Below are positions 16,594 to 23,543 of a DNA stretch of 44,158 bases, piece after piece. The position numbers were made by a program, and so were the translations under genes. Under the pieces are notes generated by a model. It did not search any database. It saw only the letters and a list, made by a program, of their open reading frames with translations, and was not told the origin of the DNA. The stretch comes from a virus: IMG/VR virus record IMGVR_UViG_3300010373_000015, positions 1 through 44,158 of that record; one strand, given 5' to 3'. Each line of letters begins with the position of its first letter. Positions within the stretch are counted from its first letter, which is position 1.

Positions 16594-16841
16594 AACTCAC
16601 CGTGATTTGGCCGGACGGAACCGTGAACACGGGCAAGTCCTGGCAGGACATTGAGAACGCAATACGGTCTGCCCAATGGCAGACGCATGGAGACCGTGCC
16701 GCATTCCGAATGGATATGCGGCACCGCTGCAAGGTCTGGAGCGGAGTACGCCCGGACATTGTGAAAGCCACAAGCGAGGACTTCATCAAAGCACTTGAAG
16801 CGAGCGGCCTTTGCCGCGTCGAGATTGAGGGTACAAAATGA
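16590..16841 (+). CDS. Small protein between amidoligase and GAT genes (83 aa)
   Basis: ATG 16590 overlaps the amidoligase stop and the TGA overlaps the GAT start. The start choice is fixed by this coupling. The sequence opens with a beta-hairpin (MKLTVIWPDGTVNTGKSWQD), then a helix and a basic aromatic middle (RMDMRHRCKVWSG), and ends in alpha/beta. No known domain is evident. Being locked between the two enzymes, it may be an accessory factor or substrate carrier of the amidoligase system. Confidence 0.75.
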   Translation: MKLTVIWPDGTVNTGKSWQDIENAIRSAQWQTHGDRAAFRMDMRHRCKVWSGVRPDIVKATSEDFIKALEASGLCRVEIEGTK

Positions 16842-17827
16842 CCACCACACGTAAGCCGTTCATCCTAGTTCTGGAAGGTCTGTCCGGCGCAGCCGAATGC
16901 GTTGATGAGGCAGGCGGCGAGTCCTACTCCATGACGCCGTTTCTCGGCCGCATGCAGATCATGCACGAGCTATTCGCAGAGGGGTGCGTTGACGGCCTGC
17001 TTCTTACCGGAGGCGGGGACGTTGACCCACGACGGTACGGCCAGACGGCCCACAAGGAGACGTACGGCGTAAGCGAGGACAGGGACACCGTTGAGTTCTC
17101 GGCGGTGCGCCTGGCACGTCGGTACGGCCTGCCGATCATGGGTATCTGTCGCGGCGCGCAAGTGCTCAACGTCGCGCATGGCGGCTCGCTCTGGCAGCAC
17201 TTGCCGGACCGTGGTGGCAAATCTGCCCGCAAGCACAAGAGCGGCACGATGACCGTGGTCACCAAGACTGGCAGTCTGGCGCATGAGGCTATGGGTCACG
17301 GTGCACCAGTGCTCCACTTGCATCATCAGGCCGTGCGCAAGCCTGGCAAGGGCTTGCGTGCTACCGGATGGCATGGCGACGGAACGATTGAAGTCATTGA
17401 GTCCGTTACCGGCGCACCGTGGCGTGTCGGTGTGCAATTCCATCCCGAGTACGCGGCGTACGGCGATCCTGAGCGCGGATTCTTCCGCCAGCTCGTCCTT
17501 GCTGCGGCTAAGGGCGCCGGCCTTCCAATTCCGGCAGAGTGCCCGCCCAAGCCTGTCGTCTCCAATGTCCACACATGGCCGACTGTTATTGGCGGTAAGT
17601 CAGAGTCCAAGCTCTCAGAGCATGGCCAGGCAGTGCTGGACGCATGGAAGGCCGAGTCTGCGGCCGGCTACTGCGCAAAGTGCCAGACCGAGTTCGACTG
17701 GCGAGAGGACTACCTCGACCACCAGCGCATCATTCACGACGACTGGAGCGATTGGGCGGATGAACACGAGTACGCGCCGCTAGTTCGGCGTGCACCGCTA
17801 GCCCTTCCGGGCAGGGTTGAACTGTGA
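16838..17827 (+). CDS. Class-I glutamine amidotransferase / peptidase C26-like protein with zinc finger
   Basis: The 329-aa product carries the class-I GAT fold: LLLTGGGDVDPRRYG (residues 55-68), nucleophile elbow MGICRGAQVLN with Cys104, and GVQFHPEY with His202 and Glu204, a complete catalytic triad of the gamma-glutamyl hydrolase (PuuD-like) group. Residues 279-300 add a C2H2-like finger (Cys279, Cys282, His295, His300), unusual for this family. It is translationally coupled behind the amidoligase. In described amidoligase systems such enzymes either release ammonia for the ligase or trim the amide product. Which applies here is not visible. Confidence 0.87.
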   Translation: MTTTRKPFILVLEGLSGAAECVDEAGGESYSMTPFLGRMQIMHELFAEGCVDGLLLTGGGDVDPRRYGQTAHKETYGVSEDRDTVEFSAVRLARRYGLPIMGICRGAQVLNVAHGGSLWQHLPDRGGKSARKHKSGTMTVVTKTGSLAHEAMGHGAPVLHLHHQAVRKPGKGLRATGWHGDGTIEVIESVTGAPWRVGVQFHPEYAAYGDPERGFFRQLVLAAAKGAGLPIPAECPPKPVVSNVHTWPTVIGGKSESKLSEHGQAVLDAWKAESAAGYCAKCQTEFDWREDYLDHQRIIHDDWSDWADEHEYAPLVRRAPLALPGRVEL

Positions 17828-17964
17828 GGCGGGCAGTGAACTACCTACTGCTCACTCTGTCTCTTCTACGTCGCTCTCAGGCTCGCGAACAGGCACTTGA
17901 GTACGAACCGGAGCGCGCCGAAACATGGCGCGTGATGGTCGAGAACGCGCAGCGTGTCGCATGA
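17824..17964 (+). CDS. Small membrane-associated protein (46 aa)
   Basis: GTG 17824 and TGA 17962-17964 are both in four-base overlaps with neighbours. An N-terminal hydrophobic stretch (NYLLLTLSLL) is followed by an acidic/basic amphipathic helix. It could be a peripheral membrane peptide or a helical adaptor; no family is recognised. Confidence 0.6.
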   Translation: MRRAVNYLLLTLSLLRRSQAREQALEYEPERAETWRVMVENAQRVA

Positions 17965-18143
17965 GTTGGCTTGGCTATGTAGAGCGGTATGTGTCGTCTG
18001 GTCGCGTGGTGGCAACAGACGAGATCCGCATAGCGCGAATCAACGAAGAGATTCACCTGAGTATTGGCCGTCACAACTACGCAATGTCACTCGCGGACTT
18101 CGCGGAGGCAGCCCGTGATGTTATTCCAGAATGGACAAAATAG
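17961..18143 (+). CDS. Small early protein (60 aa)
   Basis: ATG 17961 overlaps the upstream stop. The product (MSWLGYVERYVSSGRVVATD onward) has alternating strands ending with an amphipathic helix (LADFAEAARDVIPEWTK). It overlaps the next gene by 13 bp. Nothing indicates a specific function. Confidence 0.7.
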   Translation: MSWLGYVERYVSSGRVVATDEIRIARINEEIHLSIGRHNYAMSLADFAEAARDVIPEWTK

Positions 18144-18757
18144 TGAGAGCCGAACTGACTTACGCACTGACCGCAGTGTTGCCACACGAGGGAAACCGGA
18201 AGGGAGGTGTCGGACTTACGGTCCGCGAGGGAGAGCTTCTCGCGTACGCGACAGACGGATACACAACCGGACTGGCGCGAGTGACGTGGCCGCAAGTCCC
18301 ACCATTCGACGTGTGCCTGCCGGCAAGCGAAGCGCGCGACCTGATGCGCTTCCTGCGCCCCTCTCGGGTGGACGAGCAGAGCGAAGCCGTCGAGCTGCTG
18401 TCGCAGGACGGCGAATTGCACGTAGCAATTCCAGGTGACTCTCAGGTATTTACTCTGAAAGAGCCAACCTATTCACTGGACGATCTCTTAGCGCTTATGC
18501 GCATGATTCACGGGCTACCGACAGAGTTTAGCGGCTGCCTTTACTCGCCGTTATTGCTTGGCAAGTTCGCTAAAGCGCAGCGCGAGGCGAACGACCGACT
18601 GCGGCTTTATCCGAAGCGCACCAAGAATGGCAAGATAGGCGCTGCGGTATTGACCATCGGCACGCAATTCATCGGCGCGGTGGCCGGCATGGATGACTCT
18701 GTCGAGACCGACTCGGCGCTGTCATCCTTCCTGCAAACAGAGGACAAAGCCGCATGA
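18131..18757 (+). CDS. Possible sliding-clamp-like protein (208 aa)
   Basis: Starts at ATG 18131 within the end of the previous gene. The segment LLAYATDGYTTGLARVTWP resembles the ATDGYRLA signature of DnaN beta-clamp domains, and the surrounding pattern of short strands and one helix per unit fits a clamp half (about two domains instead of three). The C-terminus is not a clean copy of DnaN. If correct it would act as a processivity factor for the host polymerase. An unrelated beta-rich early protein is the alternative. Confidence 0.5.
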   Translation: MDKIVRAELTYALTAVLPHEGNRKGGVGLTVREGELLAYATDGYTTGLARVTWPQVPPFDVCLPASEARDLMRFLRPSRVDEQSEAVELLSQDGELHVAIPGDSQVFTLKEPTYSLDDLLALMRMIHGLPTEFSGCLYSPLLLGKFAKAQREANDRLRLYPKRTKNGKIGAAVLTIGTQFIGAVAGMDDSVETDSALSSFLQTEDKAA

Positions 18758-18825
18758 CAGAGACCATATGGTGCACGAAACACAAGCGCTTCGAGCGCAT
18801 TACCGACTGGCATAAGGACAAGTGA
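18754..18825 (+). CDS. Micro-ORF with Cys/His residues (23 aa)
   Basis: ATG 18754 overlaps the previous stop (ATGA). The peptide MTETIWCTKHKRFERITDWH plus three residues has one Cys and two His. Coupling supports translation; the role is unknown. Confidence 0.5.
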   Translation: MTETIWCTKHKRFERITDWHKDK

Positions 18826-18829
18826 GACC

Positions 18830-19252
18830 ATGACCGAAACGAGCACTCAGATAAGCGTCCACAACGCTTTACTAGACGATAATCCAACCATTCTGGCGAC
18901 AGTCCAGAATGCCACAGGCAACCTGCTGACGCAGGTATTCGCTTTCTCAAACAAGCGTGCATCGGTGGAATACATGCAGGCCATTCGTGCCTTCCTTGAT
19001 GAGCTGGGATTCCAACCGGCTGGCAAGTATGTGTTCCTCAACAAGTCACCTGTCGAGCTGGACAACATCTTCGGTATCCGACCCGAGGGAAGTCTGCTTG
19101 ACGCTCTAACGGAACAGGCGCGTGAGCGCGTAAGTACAACGCTGGACAGTCTGGCAGTTGTCGGCGCACAGATTGCCAACTTCAAGCCGCGCGTGACTTA
19201 CGCGCTGGCGCTGGCAGACCTTGAGGCTGACCTTGAGCGGGTAGCGCCATGA
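18830..19252 (+). CDS. Early protein of unknown function (140 aa)
   Basis: ATG 18830 follows the micro-ORF by four bases and the stop overlaps the next ATG. The sequence is alpha/beta, with a central helix, VEYMQAIRAFLDELGF, and a long C-terminal amphipathic helix with Ala/Leu heptads that may dimerise. No catalytic or metal-binding motif is seen, and I do not recognise the family. Confidence 0.75.
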   Translation: MTETSTQISVHNALLDDNPTILATVQNATGNLLTQVFAFSNKRASVEYMQAIRAFLDELGFQPAGKYVFLNKSPVELDNIFGIRPEGSLLDALTEQARERVSTTLDSLAVVGAQIANFKPRVTYALALADLEADLERVAP

Positions 19253-19329
19253 CCCGGCGAGGCTATGCGCTGCTCTACTGCTCCGCATTCACGTTCGGAG
19301 TCCTTTGGCCTTACGTTTGGAGGCGGTGA
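19249..19329 (+). CDS. Small hydrophobic peptide (26 aa)
   Basis: ATG 19249 overlaps the preceding stop. The peptide MTRRGYALLYCSAFTFGVLW and six more residues has a short hydrophobic core flanked by Arg pairs, as in single-span membrane peptides. The TGA lies four bases before the next gene. Confidence 0.45.
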   Translation: MTRRGYALLYCSAFTFGVLWPYVWRR

Positions 19330-19333
19330 AGTC

Positions 19334-19909
19334 ATGATGCCACCATGCACACAGTGCAACCGGCCGCTAGCTCTATCCCGTTCTGGTCCGATTCCGGAGG
19401 GATACGCACGCCATAAGGCGTTCGGCCTCTGCCGTAACTGCTACGAGCGTGGCTATCGCAAGGTGCACCCGCAAAAGCCTAGGGTGCGCCGTAGTACCAG
19501 ACCGCCATTTCATGCCGTCAGCGTGGACTACAGGCTCGGCAATGGGCAGGTAATAACGCTGCCAAGTGAGCGGGTAGTACTCCGAATGGCTGCTGCTCCA
19601 GACGACGGGATCGTTGATCCGGTAGCAGTCGAGCGAGGCTGGAAGGACTGGACCGCTCCGCGACTTACGGCTCGAGAACTGCTGTGTGTGTTCGCCGAGC
19701 TGGCGACACGAGGTTGGGGCTACGTCCAGATAGCGGAACGGTTCAACGCCACGAACGATGGCGTTCGGCTGGCAATAGGCAGGCATGGACTGCCGGTACC
19801 ACCGGCTAAGTTCGGAGAGGAATACATGTGCCACTTGATTACGCAGCCTGGTATGCGACCGGCTGCTAGCGCTGCGGCGCTGCGAGAGGCGGGAGTGATG
19901 GCAGCATAA
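19334..19909 (+). CDS. Zinc-ribbon/HTH protein (191 aa), putative regulator
   Basis: ATG 19334 follows GGAGG by about eleven bases; earlier in-frame starts overlap upstream genes. The N-terminus has CTQC (residues 5-8) and CRNC spaced like a treble-clef or zinc ribbon. The C-terminal half has a helix-turn-helix-like segment, GYVQIAERFNATNDGVRLAI. It is the last gene of the rightward early operon. A DNA-binding regulator is a reasonable inference; the target is unknown. Confidence 0.65.
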   Translation: MMPPCTQCNRPLALSRSGPIPEGYARHKAFGLCRNCYERGYRKVHPQKPRVRRSTRPPFHAVSVDYRLGNGQVITLPSERVVLRMAAAPDDGIVDPVAVERGWKDWTAPRLTARELLCVFAELATRGWGYVQIAERFNATNDGVRLAIGRHGLPVPPAKFGEEYMCHLITQPGMRPAASAAALREAGVMAA

Positions 19910-19927
19910 GTACACAGACAACAGAAA

Positions 19928-19958
19928 GCCCCGGCCCTCTTAGTGAGGTAACCGGGGC
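19928..19958. terminator. Bidirectional terminator between convergent early operons
   Basis: GCCCCGG (19928-19934) pairs with CCGGGGC (19952-19958), with an inner CCTC/GAGG stem. T-rich tails follow on both sides (GTCTGTTTGTT on plus, TTTCTGTTGTC on minus). It lies between the ends of the two convergent operons at 19909 and 19980. Confidence 0.85.
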
Positions 19959-19979
19959 GTCTGTTTGTTACTGAACTGG

Positions 19980-20294
19980 TTACAACTGTGCCAGCAGTGC
20001 GGCTCTCTGCCTTACGCCACATCCTGCTACGCGCTTGTCTGCCGGTATGTCTGCCCGTTTGAGCATCTTGGCAGTCTTGCCAACTCCCACGAACGGCAGC
20101 GCTCGCAGTAAGTCAGCTATCGGCATAGCTTGAGCGTCCGGATGGTCCAACGCTTCGGCGAACGTAAGTGAGCCATCCGTCAGTCGTGCCTTCAGTGCAG
20201 CTCGTGCACGACGCAGCTCTAGGCTGCGGGCGTAGCCGGCCTGTCGTTGCTCGGCCGTAAGTACTGGGGCAACCTTAGAACTTGTGCTTGGCAT
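19980..20294 (-). CDS. Actinobacterial integration host factor (mIHF)-like protein
   Basis: The 104-aa product matches mIHF in layout. An N-terminal helix carries LTAEQRQAGYARSLELRRAR, then ADLLRALPFVGVGKTAKMLK (the LPGVGK-type DNA-binding HhH element), then ADKRVAGCGVRQRAALL, the RRVRGLG-QR motif. Host mIHF bends DNA and is needed by mycobacteriophage L5 integrase. It is the last gene of the leftward early operon and overlaps the HAD gene by 20 bp. A phage copy may make integration or excision independent of the host factor, or compact replicating DNA. Confidence 0.85.
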   Translation of the reverse strand: MPSTSSKVAPVLTAEQRQAGYARSLELRRARAALKARLTDGSLTFAEALDHPDAQAMPIADLLRALPFVGVGKTAKMLKRADIPADKRVAGCGVRQRAALLAQL

Positions 20295-20718
20295 GGCTTA
20301 CCCCTAACTGGAGTACCTGACCCGTGTTTTCGTCGCTCAGCGTTGAGCTGAGGGCCGTTACGAGGCTCTCCTGATGCGTACCAGCTAGCGCCAGTATGGC
20401 ATTGCGAGGCACCCAGGAAGCCTCAACCTCGTTGATAGCCAAGTCGTCAATGTAAGCCGCACCCAGCGGCTTTCCGCATTGCAGTCTGTCATACGGCACG
20501 TCGTTCTCCCGCAGCCATCGGTGCAATGAGGATTCATCCTCCCATGGCCTAGCCGTGTAGATGAGGATGTACCAGCCGGCGCGCTTCAGCTCGCGCAGCT
20601 TGATGATGTTGACGGGCTTGATAGCGCCGATAGGGCGCTCGTCCGGTCGCTCAGGCGACCAGGCTGCCTCGCAGAGCGTTCCGTCGAAGTCCACGACGAC
20701 CGGGAGTCGGTTAGTCAT
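20275..20718 (-). CDS. HAD-superfamily phosphatase-like protein (147 aa)
   Basis: Motif I is VVDFDGTLCE near the N-terminus with both Asp residues, motif II is YTARPW, and motifs III/IV are GKPLGAAYIDDLA. All are at expected spacing for a small capless HAD enzyme. Such phage proteins act on nucleotides or on 3'-phosphates of nucleic acids. It overlaps the dNTP diphosphohydrolase gene upstream by eight bases, which favours a nucleotide-metabolism role. Substrate not deducible. Confidence 0.8.
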   Translation of the reverse strand: MTNRLPVVVDFDGTLCEAAWSPERPDERPIGAIKPVNIIKLRELKRAGWYILIYTARPWEDESSLHRWLRENDVPYDRLQCGKPLGAAYIDDLAINEVEASWVPRNAILALAGTHQESLVTALSSTLSDENTGQVLQLGVSHAKHKF

Positions 20719-21169
20719 CGGAAGTCAGAGCCCTTGTTTGGTTGCGGTAGTCATGGCCTAGCCTATGCAGTTGAAAGAAGCGCAGAGCGATTGCGTGCCA
20801 CATGACGGCGGTCAGGTGAGAGCTGCCAGTCTCGGGGTCTTCATCCTCGCCCTGAAGGAACGAATGCAAGTGGCGCTGCAATGCTGCGACAGACAGACGC
20901 CAGTCGTAGCCGCGCTGCCAGTTTGGCAAGCCAGTCTCATCGCTCGGGTACTTACTCTCACCCTTGCCGTAGTGCTCGGCCAGCTCCCAGAGTACGTCGG
21001 ACGGGATCATGTCGAAGCGTGCCAGCTTCTGACCCTTGCGGCCTCCGGTCTCAGGGTCTTCGACTGTCTGCTCCGCAGACTTACGGAGCTGCCCTGCTCG
21101 TTCCATTTCGTCAAGCAGCCAGTCTCTCAATGACCTCTCGCCACCTCTAGCGTCCGGATTCGCTTTCAT
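20711..21169 (-). CDS. dATP/dGTP diphosphohydrolase-like protein (DUF5664 type)
   Basis: ATG 21169 overlaps the preceding stop (ATGA). The longer upstream frame is discarded for that reason. The core reads RFDMIPSDVLWELAEHYGKG, then KYPSDETGLPNWQRGYDW, RHLHSFLQGEDEDPETGSSH and LTAVMWHAIALRFF. This is the all-alpha NTP-pyrophosphatase pattern of the DUF5664/MazZ N-terminal group, with the metal-binding GEDxDxETG motif. It would remove pyrophosphate from dNTPs. I see no PurZ gene, so a base-substituted genome is not indicated. Confidence 0.78.
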   Translation of the reverse strand: MKANPDARGGERSLRDWLLDEMERAGQLRKSAEQTVEDPETGGRKGQKLARFDMIPSDVLWELAEHYGKGESKYPSDETGLPNWQRGYDWRLSVAALQRHLHSFLQGEDEDPETGSSHLTAVMWHAIALRFFQLHRLGHDYRNQTRALTSDD

Positions 21170-21306
21170 GCGCTTCTCGCATGGTCGTACTCTTCGTCTG
21201 CATAAGTCCACACGTCGTCTAACGCCTCCATGTATAGGTGGTAACAGCAGTACGGAGCGCCGTCTTCCGTCTGCTCTGTGCATTCCTCGAAGTCACAGCG
21301 GGTCAT
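21166..21306 (-). CDS. Cys-rich small protein (46 aa)
   Basis: I favour ATG 21306 (GGGA upstream) because longer frames run through the neighbouring gene. The product, MTRCDFEECTEQTEDGAPYC followed by CYHLYMEALDDVW, has four Cys and a His in a treble-clef-like order and an acidic tail. Probably a small zinc-binding protein; no function is evident. Confidence 0.6.
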   Translation of the reverse strand: MTRCDFEECTEQTEDGAPYCCYHLYMEALDDVWTYADEEYDHARSA

Positions 21307-21502
21307 CTGCTGATTCCCGCACTGGCACCATTGCTGTTGAGTTGAACAGGATCGCTTGACCTCGATAGTCCCGACAAGGACCAGGACTACAAGCCGAGGC
21401 CTCTTTACAGAGCCAGCAGGGCTCAGCCTTGAGCGCTTTCCATTCCACGTCACAAGCAGAACAGTGGTAAGTCATCATTGGCGGTACGTAGGTGGTGGTC
21501 AC
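21293..21502 (-). CDS. Zinc-ribbon small protein (69 aa)
   Basis: GTG 21502 shares one base with the stop of the sigma-like gene. CSACDVEWKALKAEPCWLC forms two CxxC knuckles 12 residues apart, a compact zinc ribbon, and the rest is unstructured. It overlaps the next gene by 14 bp. Possibly nucleic-acid or RNA-polymerase binding, by analogy with other phage ribbons. Confidence 0.65.
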   Translation of the reverse strand: MTTTYVPPMMTYHCSACDVEWKALKAEPCWLCKEASACSPGPCRDYRGQAILFNSTAMVPVRESADDPL

Positions 21503-22134
21503 TAGCCGGCCTCGGCGCTATCCGTAAGCGCCTTAGCGGTGGCATTCGCCAACACCTTGCGCTTGCCGACGTACGGATTACTACCGCCCAGCCAGTTGAC
21601 TACCGCCTGAACGGCGTCCTCCCAGCGGCCCATGCCGCGCTCTTCGTGCCGGAAGCAATCCGTAACCCATTCAGGCAGCTTGCTCAGCGCTCTGCGAATG
21701 TCGAGCACCATCACTAGGCCGTTGCCAGCCTCGTGCGGTACCTGCTTGGACTTGCGTCCAGACTCCGCACCTTCTGCCGGCATCTCACCGTCGAACGTCT
21801 CGTCCAGCACTAGCGGCATAAGCCCCTCGACAAGTGCGGGGCTGTACCACATCACGTCGTCGGGCTCATAGCCGACACGAGCTGCCTTCTCGGCTTCGCC
21901 GTAGCGAATGCCAGCATCCTCGAAGGACCGGAACAGGCGCGTCGTCTGCTGTGGTGAACTGCGCAGCCACTTGCGTACGCGACGGTCACCCTCGCCGTAC
22001 AGCCAGACGTACATCTCTTGCTGTAAGTCGGCCGTCTCGACGCCGTAGGCGCGGTAGCGCCAGGCGATACGACGAGCCACATGCGGGATCAGTCTGTCCC
22101 GCACATCGTCGTATGTGTAAGCCTCCTGAGTCAC
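21502..22134 (-). CDS. Putative sigma-like or regulatory protein (210 aa)
   Basis: ATG 22134 overlaps the exonuclease stop. The N-terminal helices (LIPHVARRIAWRYRAYGVET followed by ADLQQEMYVWLY) look like region 2 of sigma-70 factors, in which an Asp-Leu-x-Gln-Glu helix contacts core polymerase. The C-terminal helices, near LPEWVTDCFR, are less clearly region 4. If it is a sigma factor it could switch transcription to late or early promoters; a remote structural resemblance only is possible. Confidence 0.45.
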   Translation of the reverse strand: MTQEAYTYDDVRDRLIPHVARRIAWRYRAYGVETADLQQEMYVWLYGEGDRRVRKWLRSSPQQTTRLFRSFEDAGIRYGEAEKAARVGYEPDDVMWYSPALVEGLMPLVLDETFDGEMPAEGAESGRKSKQVPHEAGNGLVMVLDIRRALSKLPEWVTDCFRHEERGMGRWEDAVQAVVNWLGGSNPYVGKRKVLANATAKALTDSAEAG

Positions 22135-22877
22135 GGTGCGACCACCGTGGACTTAGCACGATCGACACTCTTACTGTCGCGGTACCAGCGACCGCAGCAG
22201 TTGCACGAGTACTGCGGGAACGTGGACTGCGCGGTGTGTGCATAGCCACGACGCTGGCGGTCAGTACCGCCACAGGACGGGCAGCCTTCGGCATTGCCCA
22301 GCAGGGCGATGTTCGGCGTTGTGACAAGCCACGGCTGGAGCTTGAGGTAGAGCTGCTCCGTAAGTCGCACATCTTGGATGTTGTACTTACGCATCAACGC
22401 CCAAGCCTTCTCGTCGCCAGCAAGGCACTTGGTCCACAGTCCGTGGCCCTCGTGATGTGTCTTGTTGCCGAGACTAAGCGTCTGACTTACGTAGTCCAGC
22501 TTGTTGCTGGGAAAGCGGAAGCGACGGCGAACCGTCTGCAGCAAGTCAATCTGCTGGAACGGCGACGGTGGCAGTAGGCCGTTCTCGATGAACTCTCGGT
22601 TCAAGTGCGGCACGTCGAACGTGCGTCCGTTGTAGTGAATCATCACGTCGGCCTCGTCGCACATTCTGTGCGCCTGGGCGACCATTTCTTCATGGCTATT
22701 GTGGAACTCGGAATAGAACTCCACCTTCGGCCTGCCAAGCCACTTGGCGGCGAAGCTAATCATGCGAGTGGACTCGCGGAGCTGGTTCAGGGAGACGTTG
22801 ACGTTCCACAAACTCCAAACGTCTGCGATATTCGGCGACGTTTCCACGTCGAGTACGAGTACCTTGGCTTGCGTCAT
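22131..22877 (-). CDS. DEDD-family 3'-5' exonuclease with zinc ribbon
   Basis: The 248-aa product has an RNase H-like exonuclease core with VLVLDVETSP (Exo I Asp and Glu), IHYNGRTFDVPHLN (Exo II) and YNIQDVRLTEQLY (Exo III Asp). The C-terminus adds a four-Cys ribbon CPSCGG...CNCCGRW. It would trim DNA or RNA ends during replication or recombination. The gene is coupled to the sigma-like gene downstream. The ribbon is often seen in actinophage exonucleases of this kind. Confidence 0.83.
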   Translation of the reverse strand: MTQAKVLVLDVETSPNIADVWSLWNVNVSLNQLRESTRMISFAAKWLGRPKVEFYSEFHNSHEEMVAQAHRMCDEADVMIHYNGRTFDVPHLNREFIENGLLPPSPFQQIDLLQTVRRRFRFPSNKLDYVSQTLSLGNKTHHEGHGLWTKCLAGDEKAWALMRKYNIQDVRLTEQLYLKLQPWLVTTPNIALLGNAEGCPSCGGTDRQRRGYAHTAQSTFPQYSCNCCGRWYRDSKSVDRAKSTVVAP

Positions 22878-22969
22878 TTGCTGCTCCGTATCGTGTGTCC
22901 ACTCATATGTGGCTCTGCGGTGTGCCCCGCCGCGCCCCAGGTCAACGCCCTGCCGCTTATACGCGGCAC
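22874..22969 (-). CDS. Possible micro-ORF (31 aa)
   Basis: GTG 22969 follows CAAGGG and the TGA overlaps the exonuclease ATG (ATGA). The peptide starts MPRISGRALTWGAAGHTAEP. Support rests on the overlap and ribosome site only; it could equally be leader sequence. Confidence 0.35.
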   Translation of the reverse strand: MPRISGRALTWGAAGHTAEPHMSGHTIRSSK

Positions 22970-22988
22970 CTGGCCCTTGTCTTGCGAC

Positions 22989-23543
22989 TTACTTCGTCGT
23001 ATATCCGCTGGAAAGTGATCGGCCGGAGACCTGCGCGTTGCCGTAGACCCACGCGTAGCCGTAGACCCGCGCGTAGCCGTAGACACGCGCGCTGCCGTAG
23101 ACCCGCGCGTTGCCGTAGACCCACGCGTAGCCGTAGACACGCGCGGTGCCGTAGACCTGCGCGCTGTTGCAGACCTGCGCGCAGCCGTAGACCCACGCGT
23201 CAGGCCCTACGTACGCCGTTGGCGCAACGTAGGCAGTATCGGCAACCCAACCGCCTTGAGTGCCGTCAGGGTTGACGTGCCGATGGGCTGGTACGGCAGC
23301 ACCAAAACCGAACTGAAAGGTCGTCGGTTCTGGCGCAGAAGCCACCTTCGCTTCGGCCTTCACCTTCGGAACAAGCTCGACCTTGAGCGAGCCACTGTCA
23401 AACAGTCGGTAAATCTGACCGTCCTCAACGTCCTTGACTCTCAGATCTCCGTACTCGCTCTTGGCGTTCACGACAACCAATCGTCGCGTAGCGTCGATCA
23501 GGTCTCCGGCCTTCAGTTCACTCAGGCGCAGTTCAGGCGACAT
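22989..23543 (-). CDS. Hexapeptide beta-helix protein (184 aa), paralogue of amidoligase N-terminus
   Basis: I place the start at ATG 23543, which has a GAGGAAGTGG ribosome site and overlaps the upstream stop by 11 bp. Residues about 1-65 form a small beta-rich domain (SPELRLSELKAGDLIDATRR). The shared module PAHRHVNPDGTQGGWVADTA follows, then about 13 hexapeptides (VYGNAR, VYGSAR, VYGYAW types), ending in a short basic tail. There is no amidoligase or zinc ribbon here. It may be a decoy, partner or scaffold for the amidoligase protein, or a silent donor of repeats. A 100-bp stretch is identical to the other gene. Confidence 0.82.
   Translation of the reverse strand: MSPELRLSELKAGDLIDATRRLVVVNAKSEYGDLRVKDVEDGQIYRLFDSGSLKVELVPKVKAEAKVASAPEPTTFQFGFGAAVPAHRHVNPDGTQGGWVADTAYVAPTAYVGPDAWVYGCAQVCNSAQVYGTARVYGYAWVYGNARVYGSARVYGYARVYGYAWVYGNAQVSGRSLSSGYTTK
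23196..23295. repeat. 100-bp inverted repeat, copy in second hexapeptide gene
   Basis: Identical in reverse complement to 14970-15069; mismatches begin immediately beyond both ends. Hexapeptide-coding units at 23030-23195 extend the similarity imperfectly. Confidence 0.95.

Noticed and set aside
20711-21169. Evidence of a 2-aminoadenine (Z) genome
   Set aside because: Only a MazZ-like N-terminal domain is present; no PurZ-like gene or matching polymerase is seen.
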